Below, in pieces: positions 23,705 to 33,058 of a stretch of 64,000 nucleotides of DNA. Positions within the stretch are counted from its first letter, which is position 1. The number at the start of each line of letters is the position of its first letter. The position numbers were made by a program, and so were the translations under genes. This DNA comes from JAJPHI01 sp035541875 (lineage in GTDB: Bacteria > Desulfobacterota > Binatia > Binatales > Binataceae): positions 127,193 through 191,192 of the forward strand of contig DATKML010000041.1 of NCBI GenBank assembly GCA_035541875.1, written 5' to 3'. The notes beneath the pieces are model-generated. The model did not search any database. It saw only the letters and a list, made by a program, of their open reading frames with translations, and had not been told where the DNA came from.

Positions 23705-25693
23705 GTGCGCTGGAGGATTGTCGTGATCCCATCCATAGTCGCATTTCTCTTGCTGCTCGCTTCCAATGTTGCCGCTGCAACGGCCGCTCCCCATCCGCTC
23801 GACCCGATGTCACAGGCGGAGCTGACTTCGGTCGTTTCAGTGCTGAAAGGGGCGGGGCACGTCGACGACAACACGCGCTTCGTCTTCTTGAGCCTGCGCG
23901 AGCCCGACAAGGCTGCGGTGCTGAAGTGGCAGCCGGGGGAGACTCCAAAACGCGAAGCCTTCGTGATGATCAAGCAGGGCAGTCAGGCCTTTGAAGCGAT
24001 CGTCGATTTGACACAAGCGAAGCTGGTGTCGTGGAAAGAGATCAAGGGTGTGCAGCCCGCACTGCTCATCTTCGACGAGCTCAACAATCTGAACGATATC
24101 CTAAGGGCCGATTCCGGATGGCAGGCTGCGATGCGCAAACGCGGCTACGAGAAATTCGACAAGATCGAATGTATGCCCTTTTCGGCAGGTTACTTTGGCG
24201 TTCCCGAAGAGGAGGGCCATCGCTTGGTGCGCGCGGAATGCTACGACGGTGGGTCGGCAATCAATTATTGGGGCCGTCCTATCGAGGGAGTCGTAGCCAC
24301 CGTCGATCTCAATCAGAAGAAGGTGATGAAGCTCATCGATACCGGCGTCGTGCCGGTGCCGAAGGAACCGGCCGAGTACGATGCGAAATCGATTGCTACG
24401 ACGCGCGCGGCGCTTAACCCGATAGTAACGGAACAGCCGAAGGGTCCTGACTTCGCGGTGGCCGGCTCCCAAGTCAGCTGGGACAACTGGAAGTTCCGCG
24501 TCCGGATGGATCCGCGGCTGGGAATCGTCGTTTCAACGCTAAGCTTCAACGATGCCGGCAAGCCGCGATCGGTGATGTACGAAGGCCATCTCTCGGACAT
24601 CTTCGTGCCGTATATGGACCCGACGCCCGGATGGTATTTCAGGTCGTACATGGATGAGGGTGAGTACGGAGTAGGGAAGCTCGCCTCCAGTCTTGTGCCC
24701 GGCAGTGATTGTCCGGCGAACGCTTACTACTTCGACGACTGGATTGCGGACGAGCGCGGCGCCCCGCAGCATCGCGAGCGCATCGCATGCTTGTTCGAGC
24801 GAACCGAGGGAGTCGTGGCGTGGCGGCATTGGGACTTCATCACGAACCAAACCGAAAGCCGCGCGGGGCGCGAACTGGTGCTGCGATCAATCGCGACCGT
24901 GGGCAACTACGATTACATCTTCGATTGGACCTTCCAGCAGGACGGGACAATTCGTGTCGCCGTCGGTGCTACTGGAATCGATGAGACGAAGGGCGTCGAG
25001 AGCAAAAGCAACGCCGATAAGCACGGCTCCGATGGCAGCTATGGAACGTTCGTCGCGGAAAACCTTGTTGGTGTGAATCACTCGCACTTCTTCTGCTTCA
25101 AACTTGATCTCGATATCGACGGCGTCGATAACAGCTTCCAGACGATCCAGTTGGCGAAGGTCCGCGACGCGCAGCATGCGCGCAAGAGCATGTGGGTGAC
25201 CAAACCGCAGATTCTTCAGCGCGAGGGGCAAGCGAGACTCAACGAGGACCCGCACAGCCCGAGTCTCTGGCGTGTGGTTAATCCAAACGTGACGAACTCT
25301 ACCGGCTATCCAGTGGCCTACGAATTGGTCCCGGCACCCCAGACCGCAGATCTGCTCGACCCGGACGACTACCCGCGCAAGCGCGCCGGGTTTGCCGACT
25401 ATCAGCTCTGGGTTACGCCCTATACTCCGGCGCAAGCTGCCGCAGGACTCTATCCGAATCAGAACCCGGGTGGTGATGGCCTTCCCGCATGGACGCGCGC
25501 CAATCGCAGTATCGAGGATACCGATGTGGTGTTGTGGTACACGGTCGGCTTTAATCACTCGCCGGTTGCGGAGGATTGGCCAATCCTGCCGACGCTGTGG
25601 CATGAGTTTATGGTCAAGCCGACCGGCTTCTTCGCACGCAGCCCGGTGATCGATTTACCGGTGCAGCAAACTGCGTCGAGCGAGAACAAATAG
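23705..25693 (+). CDS. Secreted copper amine oxidase (primary-amine oxidase)
   Basis: 662 residues. A Sec signal peptide (MRWRIVVIPSIVAFLLLLASNVAAATA) is followed by the amine oxidase domain. Y402 in TVGNYDY fits the Tyr that becomes topaquinone. The catalytic base is D317 (YMDEGEYG), and copper ligands are H459 and H461 (NHSHFF) and H618 (GFNHSP). It oxidises primary amines to aldehyde, ammonia and hydrogen peroxide in the periplasm. The GTG at 23723 has a better ribosome site (GGAGG), but the start at 23705 keeps the basic n-region. A secreted cupin gene follows after 29 bases. Confidence 0.92.
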   Translation: MRWRIVVIPSIVAFLLLLASNVAAATAAPHPLDPMSQAELTSVVSVLKGAGHVDDNTRFVFLSLREPDKAAVLKWQPGETPKREAFVMIKQGSQAFEAIVDLTQAKLVSWKEIKGVQPALLIFDELNNLNDILRADSGWQAAMRKRGYEKFDKIECMPFSAGYFGVPEEEGHRLVRAECYDGGSAINYWGRPIEGVVATVDLNQKKVMKLIDTGVVPVPKEPAEYDAKSIATTRAALNPIVTEQPKGPDFAVAGSQVSWDNWKFRVRMDPRLGIVVSTLSFNDAGKPRSVMYEGHLSDIFVPYMDPTPGWYFRSYMDEGEYGVGKLASSLVPGSDCPANAYYFDDWIADERGAPQHRERIACLFERTEGVVAWRHWDFITNQTESRAGRELVLRSIATVGNYDYIFDWTFQQDGTIRVAVGATGIDETKGVESKSNADKHGSDGSYGTFVAENLVGVNHSHFFCFKLDLDIDGVDNSFQTIQLAKVRDAQHARKSMWVTKPQILQREGQARLNEDPHSPSLWRVVNPNVTNSTGYPVAYELVPAPQTADLLDPDDYPRKRAGFADYQLWVTPYTPAQAAAGLYPNQNPGGDGLPAWTRANRSIEDTDVVLWYTVGFNHSPVAEDWPILPTLWHEFMVKPTGFFARSPVIDLPVQQTASSENK

Positions 25694-25722
25694 CCGTCGT
25701 CTCCAAAGAAAAGGCCCGGAAT

Positions 25723-26220
25723 ATGGAAAGCACCGCTTCCTCAAAAATCTTGGCTCTGCTGATTGCAATCGTGGGCTCTTCCCTCATCCTCGTGGGCTCT
25801 GCTCGGGCGGATGGTGGGACGAAGGTTATCCAGTCGTCGAAGCAACTCACTTGGGGACCCGCTCCACCGAACTTCGCCGAAGGCGCTCAGGTCGCAGTGC
25901 TTCAGGGCGATCCCGGTAAGCCGGGCATTTATACGGTGCGCTTCAAGATGCCCTCGGGCTATAAGGTTGCTCCGCATTGGCAGCCTGCGGACGTTGCCGT
26001 GACCATGATTAGTGGTAGCGCCGGTATCGGGTTCGGGGACAAGTTCGACAAAAGTGTGGGCAAGTTGATGAATCAGGGTGGCTTTGTAATCGAGCCCAAG
26101 GAAGTCCATCGCTACGTCTGGGCCGTCGGACCGACGATAATCCAGGTACAGGGCGAAGGGCCGTTGGTCACGAACTACGTTAACCCGGCAGACGACCCCA
26201 GCGCCGCGGCACATCGCTGA
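25723..26220 (+). CDS. Secreted cupin domain protein
   Basis: 165 residues. The first 30 are a signal peptide with a hydrophobic core (LALLIAIVGSSLILVGSARA). The mature protein is a single cupin with strands FKMPSGYKVAPHWQPADVAVTMISGSAGIGFGDKF (His ligand in APHW) and VIEPKEVHRYVWAVGPTIIQVQGEGP (second His in EVHRY). Its metal and substrate are unknown. It follows the amine oxidase by 29 bases on the same strand and is likely co-transcribed and exported with it. It could scavenge the product, or bind metal, but neither is shown. Confidence 0.65.
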   Translation: MESTASSKILALLIAIVGSSLILVGSARADGGTKVIQSSKQLTWGPAPPNFAEGAQVAVLQGDPGKPGIYTVRFKMPSGYKVAPHWQPADVAVTMISGSAGIGFGDKFDKSVGKLMNQGGFVIEPKEVHRYVWAVGPTIIQVQGEGPLVTNYVNPADDPSAAAHR

Positions 26221-26279
26221 CATACGGTATCGGCGGACGTTAGTGGGTTCTGCGAGCGTCGCCCGAAGCAGCTAGACGA

Positions 26280-28276
26280 TTAGCCGGCCGCTACGGCTGA
26301 CGTGGGCTCGGCACTTGGATTGCCGGGGGTTGAGGAGTGAATCGCGTCGAGCAGAATCGCCTTTTTAACCAGTTTTGCGACGTGCGCGGTGAAGCCGGAT
26401 GCGAGGCATCGACGAACGTCGGTGTCGAGCGCTGAGGCAGTGAGCGCAATAATCGGCTTCGGTGTCGCACCAGGTTCCGCTTCGAGTTCGCGAATCTGTC
26501 GGGTCGCCTCGAAGCCGTCGACGATCGGCATCTGCAGATCCATCAGGACCACGTCGTAGTCGGACGCGGCAAATTTGGTTACCGCAACTGCACCGTTCTC
26601 GGCCTCTTCGATCGAGTAAGGGTTCTTCTTCAAAAAAGCTTTGATCAGGAGCCGGTTGTCGGGGGCGTCATCGACTAACAGAATCCGCAGAGCGGTGTCG
26701 GTATTGGGTGCGTCCGAAGCCGCCGGAGTTGATACTACGGCCGGAGCAGGTGCCTTCGATCGGCCATGACGATCGTTTGCTTCCTTGCCCTTAGCGATTC
26801 CGTTTAACACTGTTACTCCTGTCGCCGGCATGTTGGAGGGCTCGGATGCCGCTTTATCGATCGCGAGGCGCGCCGTGAAATGAAAGGCGCTGCCGCGTCC
26901 CGGTTCGGTTTCCGCCCACGCCCGCCCGCCCATCATCTCGGTGAGCCGCCTCACGATCGCGAGGCCGAGACCGCTCCCGCCGTAACGGCGAGCTGTAGAG
27001 GAATCCGCCTGCGTGAAATTCGCGAACAGCAGCGGTAATACGTCTGCCGGTATTCCTATCCCGGTGTCCGCAACCGTGAAGTGAAGCTCATCTTCGCTGC
27101 CAGTTGCGTCGGCTCGATCAACTGTCACGGTAATAGATCCGGTCTCCGTGAATTTGATCGAATTGCCGATCAGGTTCACCAGCACCTGCCGGAGGCGTAA
27201 GGGGTCGCCAATCAGATTGCGCGGAACTCCCGAAGAGATTCGCACCTTCAGATCGAGGCCCTTGGCCTGTGCACGAAAAGCAAAGGTCTCGATTGTTTTG
27301 TCGATCAGCTGCTCGAGGTTGAATTCCGGCTGTTCGAGACTTAGCCGACCGCTTTCAATTTTGGCGAGGTCGAGGATGTCGTTGATCAGCATCAGCAGGG
27401 TGTTACCGTTGTTGCGCATCACATCGAGGAATTTGCGCTGCTGCGGTTCGAGATCGCCCTCCGCCAGCAACTCGGCCATCCCGAGGATCGAGTTCATCGG
27501 CGTGCGAATCTCATGTGACATGCTTGAGAGGAATTCGGATTTGGCGCGCGACGCTGCGAGCGCGTGTTCGCGAGCGGCTTCAAGTTGTTTCTCGGTGCGC
27601 TGATGCTCCGCTATCTCGGCGGAGAGACGGCTCTCGCTGCGTCGCAGCATGATCATATGTTCGCGCTGAGTGCGCCGAAAGCGACCTCCAATCAGGGTCG
27701 CGCATTGGGCAACAGCGACGGCAGCCATCATGGTCAGAAACCCCATGACCCCGAGCTAATCACGCGGAAAACCATACACGACGAGCAGTTCGGCGATCGC
27801 GAGAAAGTTGAAAAGGAGCTGCCAGCGCCAACTCCACGGCAAAAGCGCTCCGGTGCCCGCGGCAAAAACCAACAAGGCACTGTAGAATTCGAACGTCTGA
27901 CCCGACACAAGCGCGATACCGCTCATGCCGGCAGTAACTCCTCCGGCCAGAATGAAGGCCAGCCTGGGCCACCAATCCCGCACCCACGAACCGTGAGTGT
28001 GCAGGCCACCGTGATAACGAGCGCCAGCGCGACGTTGAAAAGATGGAGATCGAAGATCGCGGAGCCTTGATTGGGCTGAAGTATTAGAGAGAAGAGCAGC
28101 CAAAAGAATTGGTAAGCCAGAACGATTAGTGGCCCGGTCGCAACCATCTTCTGCGACCAGCGTCCTTCGGCCGCTTCGTATTCCGCTTCGCTCAGCGTTG
28201 CCTGCGTGGCCACCTCGTCTGCAGCAGGATTCGAAATGGTCGTCGCTGTATCGATGCCGCTAGCTCCGAGGATCAT
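26280..28276 (-). pseudogene. Hybrid histidine kinase/receiver with membrane N-terminus broken by frameshift and stop
   Basis: The intact C-terminal part (26280-27746) has a HisKA domain (SSMSHEIRTPMNS, H78 counted from 27746), an HATPase domain (LIGNSIKFTETGSI, DTGIGIP, GGSGLGLAIVRRL) and a receiver with LVDDAPDN and VLMDLQMP. The receiver has VAKLVKK where AKP is usual. The N-terminal membrane helices are encoded just upstream, but in pieces. The frame beginning at 28276 (MILGASG... FFWLLFSLIL... VITVACTL) runs into the frame of 27756-28103 through an indel near 27975-27995. That frame then meets TAG at 27756-27758 (GFPRD* then LGVMGFLT), nine bases before ATG 27746. The kinase therefore appears to lack its sensor as a single protein. 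Confidence 0.7.
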
Positions 28277-28484
28277 AAGGGTATGCGCGTCTCACTACGC
28301 CATCGGCAAAGCTGGAGCAAGGACGATGCCGCAATAGATGAATAATCAGCGAGTCGTGGCGACACTGCTCGACCTAGAACGAGTCGCTCGCGCGTGGCCA
28401 AGTACCGAAATGGAGCGATCGGAGGATAGCCGAACCCCTTCTCGAGGGGGCGCCAACGACGGCGTTCGCTTCTGCCGCTCGAAC

Positions 28485-29609
28485 CTAGGAACTGCTCGAA
28501 GGCTGCGGTGCCACGTTAGTTCGGATCTCACGGGTCAGGCCGTACCGCGTGATCATCCGATAGACCGTATAACGCGAGATTCCCAACAGTTGAGCTGCGC
28601 GGAAACAATTGCCTCCCGTCTCGTGCAGCGCGCGCAGAAGAGCACTCTTGGTCGCATGATTCACGGCGTCGTCGAGCGATAGGCGTGCGGAGTTGCTCGT
28701 ATGGAACTTCACCCTTGGAGCGGGTGTCGCGGCAATGACGGGCGCCTCCGGTACTTCGGCCTTGGCGAGATGCTCAGGCAGATCCGCCAAACCGATACGG
28801 TCCGAGTCCGTGAGCATGACGGCAGATTGAATCGCGTGTGAGAACTCACGCACATTTCCGGGCCAATCGTGACGATGCAGGGCATCGAGAGCCTGCTGGC
28901 TAATCCATCGCACGTCTTTGCCAAAGAGGCCGTCGTAGTGCTTGATGAAGTGTGCGGCTAACGCGTCGAGTGCGTCCCCGCGGTCGCGAAGCGGCGGAAT
29001 CGTGATCGTGGTTGCGCTCAACCGGTAGTAGAGATCGTCGCGGAAGGTCCCTGCTCTGACCATCGCCTTCAGATCGCGATTGGTTGCTGCGATTAGCCGG
29101 ATATCGACCTTATGGCTTTGCGCAGAACCTACTGGTTGTACTTCATGGGTCTCGACAGCGCGCAAAAGCTTGGGTTGAAGCCGCAGGGGCAGTTCGCCGA
29201 TCTCGTCGAGGAAAAGAGTGCCACCGTTAGCCGAACGGAAATAGCCGAGTGCTTCATCGCGAGCGTCGGTAAAGGCGCCTTTAACGTGGCCGAAGAGCTG
29301 CGACTCAGCCAATGACTCGAGCAGATTGGAACAATTGAAAGTAACGAATGGTCCTTTTGGTACCGGACCGAGAGCATGCAGCGCTCGCGCTACCAACTCT
29401 TTGCCCGTTCCCGACTCACCGTGAACGAGAACCGTTGCCTTGTACGGCCCCAGCCGTTCGATCGTCTTGCAGACCCGCCGCATCTCCTCCGACCGCACCA
29501 CCATCCCACTCCGCTCTTCACATCCAGCGCTCAACTCATCCAGTTCGCGCCAAATCTCAACTGCAGGCGTGTCCCCAACAAAAGTGGCCGATTCATTATT
29601 CAGCTTCAT
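28485..29609 (-). CDS. Sigma-54-interacting activator without receiver domain
   Basis: 374 residues. The AAA+ domain begins after only about 40 residues, with Walker A GESGTGKE (64-71), GAFTDA (111-116) in place of the usual GAFTGA loop, Walker B GGTLFLDEIGELP and the later ANRDLKAMVRAGTFRDDLYYRLS. A Fis-type HTH is at the end (ALHETGGNCFRAAQLLGISRYTVYRMI). There is no receiver, PAS or GAF domain, so activity would be controlled by other means. It is encoded near a broken histidine kinase, and the two may once have been linked. Its target sigma-54 promoters were not found. Confidence 0.85.
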   Translation of the reverse strand: MKLNNESATFVGDTPAVEIWRELDELSAGCEERSGMVVRSEEMRRVCKTIERLGPYKATVLVHGESGTGKELVARALHALGPVPKGPFVTFNCSNLLESLAESQLFGHVKGAFTDARDEALGYFRSANGGTLFLDEIGELPLRLQPKLLRAVETHEVQPVGSAQSHKVDIRLIAATNRDLKAMVRAGTFRDDLYYRLSATTITIPPLRDRGDALDALAAHFIKHYDGLFGKDVRWISQQALDALHRHDWPGNVREFSHAIQSAVMLTDSDRIGLADLPEHLAKAEVPEAPVIAATPAPRVKFHTSNSARLSLDDAVNHATKSALLRALHETGGNCFRAAQLLGISRYTVYRMITRYGLTREIRTNVAPQPSSSS

Positions 29610-29947
29610 CAGAGCTACTTTCTCTCTATATCTTGTGGGAACGTAAGAGAACCGTAGTCCTAATGTAGCATTTATTCAAGTGATAACGAGTGTTTATTGA
29701 TGTTTTTCTAACGCTATTACTTGCATTTGATGTCCTTTGACGGTCTTTATGATCTAGGTGTCGCTTTTTGCTAAGTGAGTAGGCTTGCTATAGACAGCCT
29801 TATAACTAGGCCAGCCCTTGCTGTATCGAGCCTAGATATATCCCAACTAAGCGACGGTTTGTTTTAGTTGGCTAACTCTGTCGGATCGCGACATGCGAGC
29901 GAGTCGTTTCATCGAAATCGCGTGAAGACTGCGGAAGCGAATCCGGC
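29610..29947. other. AT-rich intergenic region, no gene seen
   Basis: About 340 bases between the start of the sigma-54 activator gene and the stop of the GNAT-like gene, with many TTTTT and TTTAT runs, visibly richer in A and T than the flanks. No tRNA, ORF with a ribosome site, or clear sigma-54 (-24/-12) motif was found by eye. It could hold the promoter of the activator, and its composition suggests a transferred or junction segment. Confidence 0.5.
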
Positions 29948-30523
29948 TCAAGTCGGCACTGGCTCGAAACCCCATTGAGAGGCTTCAGCAACCAGTTGAT
30001 TAAGATTCTGTCCTTCGCTGACCATCGCCTGCACGAACATCTTTTGGCCTTCGAGCGTCCTGATGTACGGCCACTCGATAGGCTCGCCGACACGCTCGAA
30101 GCCATTGTTATAGAAAGTGGAGAGGTTCCATGGCTTCAGCAAAGGGTAGAGGAGAATCGCCTGAACTTTCTGACTGGCCAGAATCCAGGCGGCCTGACGA
30201 ATCAGCCGGGCGCTACCGGGAGCTTTGGCCCACAGCTCGCCGCATTCGATTACGGACTCGGGGGGAAGGTAAGTAAGGTCGGGCTTCGGGTAGCTCTGCG
30301 GGAAACTGGCCAGGTCATGCAGGACGAACCCGGATAGCATGTCCTCCGGATTATCGCTCTCGTCGTCATATAATCCGTATAAGCGCCCGAAAGCGAGATG
30401 TGCCTCACCGATCGACGATCTTGCGGTTTCAGCGAAGCCTGCGCCTTTGGTCAGGCGCGTCTCGACCAGATTATGTGCGAAGGCGCGCCGCTCTTCAGGT
30501 GATGACAGCAATCGTAGTTCCAT
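29948..30523 (-). CDS. GNAT-like hypothetical protein
   Basis: 191 residues from the ATG at 30523, preceded by GAGGGAGAGGG. The region LLYPLLKPWNLSTFYNNGFERVGEPIEWPY resembles the C-terminal beta-bulge of GNAT acetyltransferases (F/Y-x-x-x-GF-x-x-x-G). The acetyl-CoA loop pattern is not clear. A more distant relation to N-acyl amino acid synthase-like GNATs is possible. The long upstream reading to 30805 has no matching features and overlaps the divergent peptidase gene. No functional partner is evident. Confidence 0.4.
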   Translation of the reverse strand: MELRLLSSPEERRAFAHNLVETRLTKGAGFAETARSSIGEAHLAFGRLYGLYDDESDNPEDMLSGFVLHDLASFPQSYPKPDLTYLPPESVIECGELWAKAPGSARLIRQAAWILASQKVQAILLYPLLKPWNLSTFYNNGFERVGEPIEWPYIRTLEGQKMFVQAMVSEGQNLNQLVAEASQWGFEPVPT

Positions 30524-30677
30524 GATTCGCCCTCTCCCTCTCGGACTTGGTTGCTCGTGGTGTTCACTTCGCGAAGTTTCTCCACAACTGTAGGTTAGAT
30601 ACCGCTCTCCTCTACATAGCGCTAGCGAGAGGTGGTTGCAAATTGACGGCAAGTCACTACAATCCGGCAGACTGGTT

Positions 30678-31505
30678 ATGAATGCTCTGGCGAGGGTCGA
30701 TGAACGGACCAATGACCTGTGGATCCAGCAGTTGATGCGAGGGATGCCGCGCCTGTCACAGCTAGCAAAAGCGCGAAGAATTGCGCGTTTACGTAAGCCC
30801 GCCAACGATCTAGGGCGACTGCTGAAACGCGATTACGTTCGCTGTTTGCGGCGCAGTATCGCTTATCCCCAGGTCAAAGAGATTGTTGAAACATTTCAGC
30901 GGATACTTCCACGCTACAACTCTAAGGCCGTAAGAATTATGTCGACGGCCTCCTTTCACGGCGTCGCCGAGCGGTTGGGTTTCAAGGTGATGGCGCAGCC
31001 CTTCGGCGGTAGCGAGGGCTTGGCACTGCGTGGGTTCTATGCAACACACGGTGGCGGGATGCTGAAGCATCCGCTAATTTTCGTTAACACTGCTCATCAC
31101 CCAATCGTAATAACGACAAGCTTTCTGCATGAGCTCGGCCATCACGCGAGTCATCAGATCCTCAACTTGGGCCCCGCGCGAGAACACTTCTACTTCGGCG
31201 GCGGGTATGTCGACCAGTTGATGGAACCTAGCGAACTGGCTGCCGATATTGTGGTAAGCTTCGCCGGTTACCCCGAGAAAGTGGCGCGCAAGATTTTCTC
31301 GGATAGCTGGGATTGGGGTCTGGTGGCTAGGGCCGCTAAACTGCCGGAAGCGGCTTTTTCAGCGGTGCAGAATCATCTCAAGCGCGCCTATGGTTTTGAT
31401 CTTTATGTCGAGCAGGTGCCCGCTGAACAGCGGCTTCAATATCTGAGTGGTATTGTTCATTACGCTAAACTGCGGTGGGCTCTGCTAGCGGAGTATGACT
31501 TATGA
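30678..31505 (+). CDS. HExxH zinc metallopeptidase, ImmA/IrrE-like
   Basis: 275 residues from the ATG at 30678; an upstream TTG at 30636 is also possible. The gluzincin-type motif HELGHH (H-E-x-x-H), followed by a Glu in MEPSELAAD about 35 residues later, suggests a zinc site. The N-terminal part is helical without a recognised family. The stop overlaps the next gene, an XRE-type regulator, by 4 bases. This arrangement is reminiscent of ImmA/ImmR-like pairs in which a protease cleaves a DNA-binding repressor. Cleavage of the neighbour is inference only. Confidence 0.65.
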   Translation: MNALARVDERTNDLWIQQLMRGMPRLSQLAKARRIARLRKPANDLGRLLKRDYVRCLRRSIAYPQVKEIVETFQRILPRYNSKAVRIMSTASFHGVAERLGFKVMAQPFGGSEGLALRGFYATHGGGMLKHPLIFVNTAHHPIVITTSFLHELGHHASHQILNLGPAREHFYFGGGYVDQLMEPSELAADIVVSFAGYPEKVARKIFSDSWDWGLVARAAKLPEAAFSAVQNHLKRAYGFDLYVEQVPAEQRLQYLSGIVHYAKLRWALLAEYDL

Positions 31506-31951
31506 CGAAGAAGAAGACTCTGGGCCAGGTAATCAAGCGTCAACGCGAGGCGTTGGGACTCACCCAGCGCGAACTGGCAGTCAAGTTCGGGGTTAAGCCC
31601 AGTCATGTGGCTTATCTCGAGAATGACCGTCGGCGTCCCTCGCTGATGCTCCTCAGCCGCATCGCGGATGTGCTCGGGTTGGAGAAAGAGGAACTCTTCC
31701 TCCTGGCTCATCCGGAAGCGCGATCGCTGATCAAGAGCCGTCGCGAAGAGGCTGAGACGGCGACGCCGGATCGCGATCAGGTGTGGCGCGATTTCGTGCG
31801 CGACAAGGCCTTGTTGGCGCGTCATCAGGTGAAGCCGCGCGAACTCAAGGTGTTGTCACAGGTTAATCTGCTGGGCCGGGTCTCGGCGCCGCGACATTTC
31901 CTCTTTATCCTCAACGCGATCCGACAGGCGGTCGAAGAGGAAGAGGGCTAA
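31502..31951 (+). CDS. XRE family helix-turn-helix regulator
   Basis: 149 residues. An N-terminal HTH of the Cro/C1 type has KRQREALGLTQRELAVKFGVKPSHVAYLENDRRRPSL and LLSRIADVLGLEKEELFLLAHP. The C-terminal half is basic, with LKVLSQVNLLGRVSAPRHFLFILNAIRQAVEEEEG. It overlaps the zinc peptidase gene by 4 bases, so the two are translationally coupled. No operator was identified. Confidence 0.82.
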   Translation: MTKKKTLGQVIKRQREALGLTQRELAVKFGVKPSHVAYLENDRRRPSLMLLSRIADVLGLEKEELFLLAHPEARSLIKSRREEAETATPDRDQVWRDFVRDKALLARHQVKPRELKVLSQVNLLGRVSAPRHFLFILNAIRQAVEEEEG

Positions 31952-31990
31952 GATACCGACGAAGCGATCAGCTGGAGCACCCCGGCGTGC

Positions 31991-32854
31991 TCAGCTGAAT
32001 TCGCGAATCAGGCGCGCGACACCTTCCAGCGCAGGCCGCTGCACAGACGGCTGAGTCTGTGGGACGAGAAAAACGATTCGCTCGAAGCCGAGTTTAACCA
32101 GCTTGGAGAGGCGCGGTATCGCCTTTTCGACCGGAGCCCCAGCTATCACCTGAATACTGAGGTCGAGCTTGCTGAAGGGTCGGCCGACCCGTTCCATCTC
32201 GACCTTGATACCCTCCAACTGTCCGGCCAGGTCGATACCGGGAAAATCGATCGGAAACCATCCGTCGCAATACTCCGCGACGCGTTTTGGCACCCACTTC
32301 GAATAGGCGCCAAGCAAAACCGGTGGTCCGCCCGCTTGAATGGGCTTGGGCCAGCACCACAGCGGGTCGAAATTAACGAACTGGCCGCGATACTCCGCCA
32401 CGTCTTTGGTCCAGATGGCGCGCATCGCAAGGACCTTCTCGCGCGTAACTTTCCATCGGTCCTTGAACGACACGCCGTGGTCGGCCATCTCCTCGGCGTT
32501 CCATCCCGCCCCGATACCGAAGAGCATCCGGCCGTTCGAGACGCGATCGAGACAAGCAACCGCCTTCGCCAGATTGATCGTGTGATGCTCCGGAACGAGG
32601 CAGACGCCGGTGCCGACCTTGAGCTTAGTTGTGACGCTGGCGGCAACGGTTAAAGCGATGAACTGGTCGTAAAATTGTTTAAAGAAATCCGGCAGCTCGC
32701 CACCGAGCGGAGACGGGCTGAGACGGCTGGTCGGGATATGAGAGTGCTCGCCAAACCACAGAGACTCGAAGCCATTACTCTCGGTCCATCGCGCGAGTTC
32801 CGCCGGCTGAATCGATTCATGGGTTGGCACCGCGGCGATTCCGAATTTAGGCAT
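31991..32854 (-). CDS. LLM class flavin-dependent oxidoreductase (F420-type)
   Basis: 287 residues, a luciferase-like TIM barrel: FGIAAVPTHESIQPAELARWTESNGFESLWFGEHSHIP (N-terminal), KLKVGTGVCLVPEHHTINLAKAVACLDRVSNGRMLFGIGAGWNAEEMADHG. The pattern resembles the TIGR03619-type F420-dependent subset. The substrate is unknown. It is the second luciferase-like gene in the window, on the minus strand and divergent from the small membrane protein gene. Confidence 0.85.
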   Translation of the reverse strand: MPKFGIAAVPTHESIQPAELARWTESNGFESLWFGEHSHIPTSRLSPSPLGGELPDFFKQFYDQFIALTVAASVTTKLKVGTGVCLVPEHHTINLAKAVACLDRVSNGRMLFGIGAGWNAEEMADHGVSFKDRWKVTREKVLAMRAIWTKDVAEYRGQFVNFDPLWCWPKPIQAGGPPVLLGAYSKWVPKRVAEYCDGWFPIDFPGIDLAGQLEGIKVEMERVGRPFSKLDLSIQVIAGAPVEKAIPRLSKLVKLGFERIVFLVPQTQPSVQRPALEGVARLIREFS

Positions 32855-33058
32855 CGTCTTCTCCTTCGGTTACAAGAGGCCCGTTAAAGCTGAGCAACTC
32901 AAACCTGTCGCAGGTATAGATCGAATGCCCTTCACGCTCAAAGCGTCACTCAGGTGGCCAATTGCTGTGAACAACGCCTCGCGTCCGTTTCCTCGTTTGG
33001 TGCGATTGGTGTAAAAATCAAAGAAGGACGGTTCGCTTATTGGTAGTGAGGCGGGACG

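Noticed and set aside
28338..28682. A 114-residue plus-strand ORF near the sigma-54 activator
   Set aside because: It overlaps the Fis-type HTH coding end of the activator on the other strand, and has no ribosome site or pattern.
30524..30805. Upstream extension of the GNAT-like gene to 30805
   Set aside because: The extension overlaps the divergent peptidase gene, has no family features, and the ATG at 30523 has a strong ribosome site.
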